A stretch of 64,000 bases of DNA from Neodontobutis hainanensis (lineage: Eukaryota; Chordata; Actinopteri; Gobiiformes; Odontobutidae): contig JALDNG010000021.1 in NCBI GenBank assembly GCA_024349245.1, positions 622,501 to 686,500 of the forward strand. Reading direction: 5' to 3'. Below are positions 12,901 through 24,900 of this stretch, in pieces. The notes under the pieces are model-generated. The model saw only the letters and a list, made by a program, of their open reading frames with translations. It was not told the DNA's origin and made no database searches. The translations under genes were made by a program, and so were the position numbers. Position 1 is the first letter of the stretch; every line of letters begins with the position of its first letter.

Positions 12901-15900
12901 TTGATGGATTTTACGGACAGTATTTGACATCTGTGGACCATCGCGTACTGTAAAACCATTTAAAGGTTTAAATGACTAAGCACTCTAACTTTCCTTGATT
13001 CATTTACTCTTATTGAAGGAAAAATAGTTGCTCTTTACAGATTGAAAGTAAACTCCTCCCAAAGCCTTTAAATCGTACACTTAACGAGCTCATTACTGAG
13101 TTTACGGCCCATTAGTGAGTGGTGCTTTAACGAGGGGTTCATTAACGACTAAAGGAAGTGTCTTCACACGACACCAAAGACATTTAAGTCCTCTTCCTCT
13201 GACCACATGACATTACAGAGAGGGTGACGTAATAGTGTTGTTCAATGAAGGTTTGAGACAATAAAGATTGTTGATAATAGTATTAGGGCGTTTTAGAGGT
13301 TCATTTTACCGTTTAAAAAGTCAAGTTAAGTACAAACACAAAGATCCATTTAAAAGAAAGTAAAAAGTAATGTAAAAAGTTGATCATAAAATCTAAAGGT
13401 GAAGCTGGCATAAGCTAACAGAAAAAAAAACATCTGCACTCTTTTGGAGTTGAAGAGTATTTCTACAAATGAACCGGAGTTCGGCTCAGTTTGGTCCAGG
13501 ACTGAGACCAAAGAGCGGCTGTTTCTGAACCTCGTCCTGGAGCTTTCACCTGAAGGTTTGGATCAGAGCGAACGGGAAAGTCCGGTCGGAACAGTGCAGT
13601 TGTGGAGAATAACTGCAGAACTGTCTTTTCTGCCACAAGTTCAAAACTCGGAACAGCATCAGATTTTCGGGGACTTTTTATTTTTGTGCGAACACAGTAA
13701 AGACCCGTGTTTATGCAGTGGCCAGAGTTACAGCGTTACACCAAACGATCCCGAAGCTGACCAACCACCTAAAACCACCGACCGTTGAACAGGGCCATCG
13801 TGAACCTGACCTGCTCTTTGGGCTTATGTGGAAAAATTAAATTAGAAGCAAATATGTGCCAAAGCAACAACATCCAGTGAAAATCACACATTTGTCATTG
13901 AGGATCCTGGTCTAAAAGTACATCCACAGTATTAACATTAGTAGAAGGGTGGATGCTGTTTCTAAAAAAGTCCAACAACGATTGTACTTCCTGAGGAAGA
14001 TGAACAGTTTTAATGTATCCACTGAAATGATGACACTGTTTTATCGTGCTTTTATTGAATCGGTTTTATCCTTCAGTATTGCTGCCTGGTTTGGAAGCCT
14101 CTCCCTGACCAACATAAACAGACTGGGTAGCCTGGTTAAAGTGGCCAGTAAGATTTCGGGGAGGAGTCAGGCTCAGCTGAAGGACATTTACAGCCGACAG
14201 GTGCAGAGGAAGGCTGGTGCTATAGCGCAGTCCCAAGACCATCCCCTCAGAGGGGAGTTTGAGCTGCTGCCCTCCGGCCGGCGCTACAGAGCTCTGGGCT
14301 GTAGGACTAAAAGATTAAATATGTCGTTTTTACCGACAGCTGTGAGGCACTTAAATGGCACCTAGCACTTTATAATCATTTTGCACAACAATAATTGCTT
14401 GTTTGCACAATGTTTTTATTCATGTTTTAATTCCATTTTGCACATTTTTATCTTGGTTTTTAGTGATTTCCATTGTTGATCCTGCTCTTGAGTTGTTGAA
14501 GTGTAATTCTATGTTGTATGTTTTTTAAGGAGCATGATGCTGCAAAATTAATTTCCCCAAGAGGGACAATAAAGAAAACTTTGAACTTTGAACTTTACTG
14601 CTGATATCACCATTATTGAGCCGTATTTGAGCGGAATAGTGTTTCTGAAGGGAACGTGTGAGGAGCAGCTGTTAGACCCGGGCTGAGGCTCACAGATCAA
14701 CGCTGAGGTGTGTGAGCGCCTCTGGGGACGGAGCCTGGTGTGTTTGAGAGGGGGGCAAAAAACGCTGGGGGGCGACACCGGGAAACAGCTTTGATGAATA
14801 AAACATCTGCCAGAACGAAGGCAGCTGAATGCATTAAGTCAAAGATTTCGAGACAGGAAGGAGCCGAGGAAGTGGGACAAGAGGAATTATAATGTGAGAA
14901 GTTTGTAGATGAGTAAGGCCTTTTGGAGTTAGGGCTTTTCAGATGAGTTTGTTACAGATTAGATTGATGTGTAGTGTTTATACTTCTGCAAATGCTTCAG
15001 AATGTGTTTTAACTAAAATGTAGGCTACGGCTACACTTACGGATATTATTGTGAGCAATATTTCCTTCTAGAGACTGCTTCAGAGAATTAAATGGAAGTC
15101 ACTGGAGAGCTTTCTGATTCCCTTTATTTCATCTTTGTTCATATATGTTGTTTGTCAAATGAATGTTTGATTACAGTCGTAACTACAGTACTCAAAAGTT
15201 TTTTACCCTTTCCTTCCTGTCCTTCCTCCTTTGTGTTTTATTTCATTATAATCCATCCATTTTGTAAAAGTCTTATCTTCCGGCGTCCTGGGACAAACGT
15301 AGTCTTGGTATTATTTGTAGAATTTGAGCAAAGGTCTTACTTCATAAAACACAACTCTTTTTTACTTGAATTCCCCTCTCAGCAGACTCATTATTTAAGC
15401 TTGTCTCATTAACTGAACTTTACGTGTTAACATGCGTCTGTTTCAGCTGAAAACCCCTGACGTCTCAAAGTCTTACCTCAGCTGACACAAACAACAGCCC
15501 ACGCTCTTGTGGCCGGCTCGTCTTAATCTCGTTTGTTGATCAAATTTTAAACTGTGATTGTCACGTCAGCGACAGACAGAAAGACTTTCCAAGACTTTTT
15601 GGTCCAAAGCAGATTGTAATATCAATGATCTTTGGGGAAAAAAAACAAGAGAAAGCGGCAACCTTCTCCATAGCACAGTCTAGAGTTGTTCCTGGAAAGC
15701 TTTTTAGAAGAAATCAACAGGAGCCTGCAGTTTTTAAAACCTGTGGTGTCAAACACAAAGGGCCGAAGACCGACATCTTTAACATTAAATTTCTCCTTTC
15801 ACAGAAACAGGTAAACATTTTAAATAGATTTGAGGTTTTAGTTGGATTGGAACAGGATTTAATTGTATTTGAAACACTTTTAGATGGCTTTGAACAGGTT

Positions 15901-18900
15901 TTAGATGGCTTTAAACAAGTTTAGATGGATTTGAACAGGTTTTGGATGGATTTAAACAGGTTTTAGATGGATTTAAACAGGTTTTAGATGTATTTGAACA
16001 TGTTTTAGATGGATTTGAACAGGTTTTAGATGGATTTAAACAGGTTTTAGATGTATTTGAACATGTTTTAGATGGATTTGAACAGGTTTTAGATGGACTT
16101 GAACATGTTTTAGATGTATTTGAACATGTTTTAGATGGATTTAAACAGGTTTTAGTTGGATTTGAACAGGATTTAATTGTATTTGAAAAGCTTTTAGATG
16201 GCTTTGAACAGGTTTTAGATGGCTTTAAACAGGTTTTAGATGGCTTTGAACAGGTTTTAGATGGACTTGAACATGTTTTAGATGTATTTGAACATGTTTT
16301 AGATGGATTTAAACAGGTTTTAGTTGGATTTGAACAGGATTTAATTGTATTTGAAAAGCTTTTAGATGGCTTTGAACAGGTTTTAGATGGCTTTAAACAG
16401 GTTTTAGATGGCTTTGAACAGGTTTTAGATGGCTTTGAACAGGTTTTAGATGGCTTTAAACAAGTTTAGATGGATTTGAACAGGTTTTAGTTGGATTTGA
16501 ACAGGTTTTAGATGGCTTTGAACAGGTTTTAGATGGCTTTAAACAAGTTTAGATGGATTTGAACAGGTTTTAGTTGGATTTGAACAGGTCGTTGTAGCAT
16601 TGCTTAACCTATAAGATTTCTTGAAAAAATCAAATAAACCTGTTCAAATCCAATTAAAACCCAGTTCCAAAAAGACCTCCTAAATGTTCTGAAGGGCTGC
16701 ATTTGGCCCCCGGGCCTTGACTTTTCATATGTCTGTGAATAATTAATTTGATTGATTTGATGAATGAACTTAAACGACATTAAGTTTTCTCTCATCACTT
16801 GTTCCCATTGGCTGTTGATTTACGCAGCTTGTCAACATTGAATCAATGGCAGCTGGAAAATCCTACTGAGAAAGTGGCTATTCCAGCAAAAATCAAGCAC
16901 TTTCAAAGGGAAATAAAACGACGAGATGCAGATAAAGCCAAGACTACATGGATCCTGTAAAGCCATCCTGTAATTATTTAATTTGAATTTAAAGAAAAGA
17001 TGAATTACGCTCTCAAACCCTTCCAAACAATGTGATATAAGTCTTTTCCATCGACAACAGAACCGTATGTGCTGACTTCCTGTAAAACCTGCTCAGATTT
17101 GACTAAACCCAGTCTTTTGTTGTGTTTACGTCCCGTCTGTCGCTCTGTTCTCAGCCTAATGAGCTTTTATTCGCATTATTCATGAGATTAAAAGTCGTTT
17201 TTATTTGTTTTAATATTAATGAGAGGTCTGTTCTCTGCTCGAGTGGATCTTAGACAAAAGCCAAGACAAACCTGAGCGTAACTGGTTCCGTTGTGTGGGT
17301 TTAATCTGAGACAGACCTGGGGTTTTTATTGTCCTCCGGCCTTTGGTTAAACCCACAGAGGTAAATAAAGTCTATGATAATTAATATGTATGTACTGAAA
17401 ATATTTTTTACTGATGCGTTCCAATTTCTCATATTCACTCAAAAAAAGTCAGTCCATAAACATAAATCTGGTCTGTTTGTTCTCCTGAGTTCATGAAATG
17501 GCTCAGAGGCCCATGTTTATCGAGCGTTTGTCAGATTCTCTTTCCGTCTCTCTGACTCTGAGCCCGGTCGAACGCTTCGGGGGGGACTTACTGCGCATTA
17601 CGTCATGTCTACATCTGTTCCAGAAAATCACCAGGGCCCTGCCTCTGGGCTTTGGCAGCTTCAGTCTCACACGGACAGAAAGACAGAGAGCAGATAAACA
17701 GCAGGGCCTCGGGACAGAGCTCCACTGGGGTTGGACCGAGAGCAGCAGGGAGGGCTTTAATAAGGTTTGTTTGTATTGTTTCCAGTGTCCTTAACACGGT
17801 TTTTATCCAACCAGTCTGTATATTTATATCCTGCAACTTATCAATGGACTAAGCATTAAAAACAATAAACAACAACAACCAGAAAAGTAAAAAGACCTTA
17901 GACAGTCTTACGTCTTAAATATGAGACATTTGTGCTCTTTCAGAAAATGATTGAAGAAATAATAAAAAAAAGATATTTACCCAGCTGCCCCACAGAATCT
18001 TATTTTACAAGAGGGGCAACGTTTCAGAATAAATCAACTGTTATGGGGCTTTTATTTTCAAAATCCAGCCGTCGGACCAGATTAAACGTACTCAGGTGTT
18101 GTGTCTTGGGCTAACGCTAACACAATTTTAGGTATTTTCATATTCTTACATTTATAGTCTGCAGGAAATGCTCATTCTTCCTTATCGACCAGAATAAATC
18201 CAAAAGTGTTTGTGTGAACTCGGCCTAAAGCTGAATGCAGTGTGTTTTTCTGTGGACTTCTCTCGAGATGTTTTCACTCAGTCTGTGTTTACTCCTGACG
18301 CATCGGAGCGCGGGCAAAAAATTACGTCTAATGCTCACAGACACAACCATAAGCATCATGTGTTAGTTTTCTTTTCTTTGACAAATCCTAAAAAACCCAG
18401 TCTCCACAGTCCCTTCAGATATGAGCTCAACAATACAATTCTCTTAAGTACAGTTAGCTTATTAGCTTTTCATAATATTTAATTTAAATAACTGGTTCTG
18501 TGGTGTAGATAAATACCACAAATATGAATTGCCTACAGTTCATTGGCCAAATTTGTGATTTTTTTTTTTTTCAGAGAATATGAATGAAAACTCAAAAAAC
18601 TTTTCTTTCACTCAGTTAGTGTTTGGGTGAAGCCGTTTATTGTCAAAGAACTGTGTTTACTCTTTTTAAATTCATAAAGACAACAGAAACTACCCAAATG
18701 ACCCCAGTTCTTATTTCTGTGTACTGCACCTTTAACATCGATGACAGCTTGAAGTCTTTTGTGGAAGTTTGTGGATGAGGCTCTTTATTTTCTCAGATGT
18801 AAAGCTGTCCATTCTTTTTGGTAAAAAGCCTCCAGTTCTTGTAAATTCTTGGGCTCTTGCATGAACTGCAGGTTTGAGATCTCAGAGTGTCTCAATGACA

Positions 18901-21900
18901 CTGAGGTCAGACTGAGACCAGTCCAGAACCTTCTCTTTCTGCTGCTGTAAACAACGACAGGTCGACTTGTGCTTTGGATCTTTGTCGTGTTGGAACGTCC
19001 AAGTACGTCCCATGTGCAGCTTTAGGCTGATGAGTGCAACTGTTCCTCCAGTATTTTCAGAAAACATGCTGCATTCATCTTCTCCTGTGCCGTTGTATCT
19101 CACACATCCCCGAAACCTCAGCTCCACCTCCATGTCTCACAGTAGGACTGTACCTTTCATCGTAGGCCTCGTCGACTCCAAATGTAACGTTTATGATTGT
19201 GGCCAAAAAGTTCTATTTTGGTCTCATCACTCCAAATGACTTTGTTCCAGACGTTTTGAGGCTGTCTCTGAGCTGGTTTATTGTAAAAGGGATGCTTTGT
19301 GGTGTTTGTGCAGTAAAGGCTTTATTCTGTTTCTTTGAGTTTAATCTGTTTTTTCAGCCTCAAATTCAGTCCCTGTTGTTTTGGTTTTGGTTCTGTTTTA
19401 CTGGTCCTTTAACTCCCTTCTTTGACCTCCTTTAGTCTTGGTTTAATTGTTTTTTATAACATTACCATATTTCTAATTCTAATGCAGTCCTGGTTTAGTC
19501 CTGGTTTCATCCTGCTCCAACATTATTCTTGCTTTCTTGTCAAATCCTGTGAGAACTCCCAGTGACAAAAACCCCAGCTGATTCTTGTTTGTGTGCGACT
19601 GTATGACCCTTAAATCTCCTCAGCACTCGTCTCCGTCCCAGAGCCCGCTTTGTGAAGCCTTGGTCTGAGCGGGTTTTGACTCCGTCTTGAGTTTTTCTGC
19701 TCTTTATTCGTCCATTCAAGGGCTCATTTGCATCTGAAGAGTCCAGACGCTGCAGACGCTGCTGGGATTAAAACAGCAGCAGTGGACGAGGCTTTCAGAT
19801 CATTTCAGCCGCTTTTCAAACGACTGACCAAGACCAAGTCAAGACCGAGTCAAGACCAAGACCGGCTGAAGACCGAGACTGACCAAGACCGAGTCAAGAC
19901 CAAGACCGGCTGAAGACCGAGACTGACCAAGACCGAGTCAAGACCAAGACCGGCTGAAGACCGAGACTGACCAAGACCGAGTCAAGACCAAGACCGGCTG
20001 AAGACCGAGACTGACCAAGACCGAGTCAAGACCAAGACCGGCTGAAGACCGAGACTGACCAAGACCGAGTCAAGACCAAGACCGGCTGAAGACCGAGAGT
20101 GACGTCTGTGACCTTTGAGTGAAGTGTGGACTGACGTCTGAACACTTTAAAACACATTCAAACTAAACTTTACACTTTACTGTTAACAAGACCGAGACAA
20201 GAATGAGACCATTTCAAGACCGAGTCAAGACCGAGTCAAAACCGAGTCAAAACCAAAACATGTCAAGAGACTAGAGACAAGAGACCGACTAGAGACCAAC
20301 TAGAGACCGAGTCGGGACCAGATCCACTGCACAAAGCACTATAACAGATAGGAAGGAACTGTCAAAAATCTAAACAGTCTAAGTCCAGTCTTAGACCAGA
20401 TCCAGACTCATGGATTTTCATGAGTTATGGTCGGTCTTGGATGGTCTTGACGTCCGAGACTAAGAGTAAATTGAGTTTGCGACCATAACATTTAGGGATC
20501 GAGACCATGACAAGAACAAGTCATTTACAAAATCATCTTAAGACCGGTCCTGAGTACTACATCCCTGAATATCACTTCAGAAGTTTTTATAGTGACTATG
20601 ACTGACTTATATAATAGTAAAAATAAATATAAATAAGGGTGAAATTATTGTGCACGTGGCAGAGTGGTTAGCACTCCTGCCTCACAGCAAGAAGGTTGTG
20701 AGTTCAAAACCCGGCCGACCCAAATATTCTCCGGTCTTTCTGTGAGAAGTCTGCATGTCCTCCACGTGTTACCGTGGGTTCTCTCCGGGTACTCCAGCTC
20801 CTCCCACCGTCCAAACACATGCATGTACAGGTTAATTTGTAACTCTAAAGTGTCCTGAGTGAATGAATGTGAGAGTGATGTTTGTCTCTATATGTTAGCC
20901 CTGCGACTAACTGGCCACTGTCCAGGGTGAACCCCGCCTCAGGCCCAAAGCTGCTGGGATAGGCTCCAGGCACCCACGACCCCTAACGGGACAAAGCGGG
21001 AAAGAAAAAAAAAAGAAATATAAATAAATAGTCTACATTGTTGTTAGGTCAAAACTTTGTGAATGAACAGTTTTACAGTTTTACTCTCTGCAGCCTCGAA
21101 GCCCCAAACTCTCCTGATTGGACTTGATTTACTTCATATTCCTCTCTTTTCCATCCAACTAATCCTCACTAGACTCCAGTAAAAGGAAATTAAACTCATA
21201 TTTAGAGAAATGATTGATGTTGGGAGAATTTTAAGTCCAGTTTTGGCAGCGGCAGATACTGTAAAATTTAATCTGATGTCGCTTTAGGCCATTTCAAACT
21301 TAATAAATGTCTCTTTAAAAACAACGTCTGCTGCCCATGCTTAACTCTGTATTTTTTTTCAGAAATCATTTGTATTCAAAGACTAAACTGTTAGATTTGA
21401 GTGCATTGTTGTACTGTTTAATTCAAAATGAGTCTGAAGACAGTGTTAAACGTCTACGGGACAGATCTACTCAACATTCTGGACCACGCTCCGTGAACCT
21501 GCAGCGGGACGAGGGAGGGGCACTAAATGGGGCTATCACACGCTTCTTACAGAAAAATATAAGTCAAGATGATCATTATGTCTTTCACAAACCTGGAAAG
21601 GAAGGAACGGTGGATTCCTGTTGTAGTGTTGAAGAGTTTTTAGAAGAGTTCAGGCGGACTTTGAAGATGATGAGACTGGAATCAATAAAAATAAATCAAA
21701 TATACTTTGATGTCCTAAAGGAAGATTTGTCTTAGCAGCTGCAGAACATACAGTACAAAACAGACAGAACAAACATAAGCGCATACTTTATTCAAACGGT
21801 AACAGCCAATATACCGCTTATTGAAATAAAATTATTGCATTTGCCCTGAGCTAAAAACAGAACTAAACTAAAATCTGCTAAAATAAGGCCTACATACATA

Positions 21901-24900
21901 AATACAAATAGTCATATCTAAAAATCTATCATGAAACCAACCCTGAGAACAGAATAAAAAAGTGCAAATGTGTCCTTATTGATCAGTTAGTTCTCCATCT
22001 GTGAACTCTGAACCGTCGACCTGTCACAGTTCTGTGGAGGACAACACATGAAAACATTAAAAAAAACCTTTGATTAACCTTTTTTAAGTTCAGCGTCAAC
22101 AAACTTTGTGACGTTCTCATAAATGACTGATTAACATGCTAATCTAATAAAATTCCAAACCAGTTAAATGTTGGCTGCGTGTTTTAGTTTTTGTGCTCTG
22201 AAATGAACACTCCCACAAATACAATAAACTCAACTGCAGCCTTTTAGACAATCTGGAAGTTTTTTTGGAGAAAGAATGTTGAAATGTTCTCCCTCTGTCT
22301 CTCCAGGTGAGCGCTGTGAGCTGGACCGTCGGCAGGGTCGCTGTGTCCCGGGCGTCTGTCGAAACGGCGGGACGTGTCGGGAACTGTCCGGAGGGGGTTT
22401 CCGCTGCGAGTGTCCGGCCGGAGGATACGAGCGTCCCTACTGCACCGTCACGGCCCGGTCCTTCCCTCCGAAGTCCTTCGTCATGTTTCGAGGCCTGCGT
22501 CAGAGATTCCACCTCTCCCTCTCGCTCTCGTAAGTCCCTCTTTATTCAGGATCCTTGATGGAGACTGGCTTTGACTCTGCGTCTCCTCTCGGCTTTAATC
22601 TACTTATTCTATCAGCCACTCAGAAATCGATTCCATTTTCCGTGGTTGTACTCCTCGGCTCGTTCGTCTGTCGCTCTTACTCACGTCTCCGTCTCTTGTC
22701 TCACAAACCTCCAACACAGATCTGTAAATGTACTCTGGACAAATGCTCTGTTTCAAAAAGACTGCTCTGATCAAAAAAGGATTTGGACTCTCCAAAAAAA
22801 GCAAGAAGTTGTTTTTAAATGATTCAGTTCAGCTCCAAAATCCTCTTAGATACAAGCATCTTAACTCAATGTATCTGAACTTGGTTTGAAATCGTATTTA
22901 AAAGCCAACAAATGACTGTAATATTCTTACATTTGGTGCTTGAAATAAATATCCCGTTACAGTGGAACAGTGATTGATTTATGATAATGAGATTTTATGA
23001 GCTTGTGTAGCCCAATCCAACAATATCTGGCATCCCTTTTTGAACTTGGAAATCTCGGACTCTATGATATTAAAGAAAATACTGTAACTTAAAAACAATC
23101 AGGGCTTGAAATGAACATCTGCAAATGGATTTCATCTTTGACCGGTTACATAGTCACACTTGGATCTTAGACTTGAAAACATACGCATTAAAAAAAACAT
23201 TCTTTATAAATGACTTGAACTTATCATAACCTTGTCAGAGACACATTCAGTAATGTGTGAGGTGTATTAGATGTAGTGTCATTTAAACACTGTCTAAGGT
23301 TAGTTTAATAATGTGTTAGCACACTGTCATCATCAAATGTTTCAAACATGATAAACGTTATTACAGAAGAAGAAGTAAAAGTATTACCACCAGTAGTACC
23401 ACTTCTCTTACTCTTACTGCCGTCAAGGCCAAAGCCAGGTTCCATGTCTTCAGGAGACTTTGACACTAAACCAAACTGTCAGATGTGGAAGCTTCTGTGG
23501 AGCACAGTTAAGAATAAACAGGTGGTTTCAATCCGGTTTGGAGCAATAATTTTGACATTTAGACCAAAAACAGAAAGTCCTGACAACAATTGAACTGGTG
23601 AGAATGTGGTAACAGATATATCACATAATGTGTTTTCTTTTTAAGCTACAGCAGATGCTTTTTGTGCTGCCGACCTTTTCCTAATGAACTTTTAAATGCC
23701 GTTGTCACTGTGACACTGTTCCTCTGACTATTATCCACCAAAACCTGTGTTTGATGACAGAAAAAATAATGAGCTACTGTGATGGTCCAAAAACAAACCT
23801 CTATTGTACTGCCTTCTTTTATTTTCAGATGCATTGAATACATTAGAAAAGGTCTGGTTGTATTAATTATTCTTGTTAGGAGAAAGTGCAATGAAAAAAG
23901 CCAGGTATTTTTTTGATTTAATGAAAACCTGGTCTTAGTCTTTTCTTCTACTGCTTTTAATCAAACCTCACTTTCACAAATCCACACAGGAGTCGCACAT
24001 ATCTTTCCATCCGACGCTCATTTGGCACAAAGACTGTGAACACAACGTCTCACGGTTCGACCACCGCAGCCTAGCAACCGCCCGTCACCTTAGCAACTGT
24101 CTCTAGACCTCATCGCTCATGGCAACCATCCCATAACGCCTCTGTCCAGTCTTAAGGGCCACTTCAAGAAAACCGGTGACATCAGTGTCAGAGCAGACTT
24201 TAGCAGCATATTTCTGATTTTCCTCCAAACACTCTCCCCGATCGTTTATGTGCAGTGGCTGAAATGAAAAAACACTTCTTCAGATTATTAGACCCCTCAT
24301 CATAAATCTGTTTGTAAGGATTTGTCTTTGCTCGCTTTGTGGCTTTGGTAAAACACACTTAATGCAGCAGCCGCAGACTCTTATCAGTCATGGACGTTTA
24401 CAGTAACTCAAGCTGATGTAATAGATCTTGACCAAGCCTGGCTCATGGAACCCCTTCAAAAGTCCTTGAGTAAGGGCGCCGCCAAACAGCGATATACCTC
24501 CGTCCACCAGAGGGCAGGCTCCAAAAGCGAAAATATAAGGAGAAACCCAATGGCGACTTTACAAGTGTAAAAATCACGTTTACAGCCTGGAACTGAAGAT
24601 GGCTCCGGTCTCTAGAGCTACGTTTTTACTACGTGACAACTCTGGAGGGAGTGAATTTTTGATGAATACGGTCTTGACTCAGCCAGGGGTCGTCCTGTAT
24701 GTGACTGACGTTACAGACTCAATAAAGGTTGAGCAGTCTTAACCAATGATAATGTAATGGTCTGTTCTATTAAAGATAGATGGGTACATTTACCCCAGGA
24801 ACAGCCTACTGCCCTCACTCACGAGGGTATACGTCCTTACTCACGGGGCTATACCGCCCTCACTCACGGGGCTATACCGCCCTCACTCACGAGGGTTATA

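Larger units (their letters stand above)
8956..22306 (+). other. Intron W2 (13.35 kb)
   Basis: The largest intron fully inside the window. It contains the 21-bp array (9231-10503), 11-bp array (10933-11633), 36-bp array (11634-12083), a LINE 3' fragment (13930-14600), a second 21-bp array inside hAT-like ends (15742-16735), a Tc1 relic (18532-19330), a 44-bp array (19827-20098), a SINE (20651-21012) and an unrecognised ORF (21337-21735). Stretches 12084-13930, 14600-15740, 16736-18531 and 21736-22306 hold nothing I can identify; the ORFs there look like chance. Confidence 0.8.

Noticed and set aside
13444..13788. 114-codon ORF upstream of the LINE fragment
   Set aside because: Not LINE-like, no known motif. 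Treated as chance open sequence.
20651..20720. Functional tRNA gene
   Set aside because: The tRNA-like head is diverged, lacks a consistent cloverleaf by eye and continues into a common interspersed repeat.
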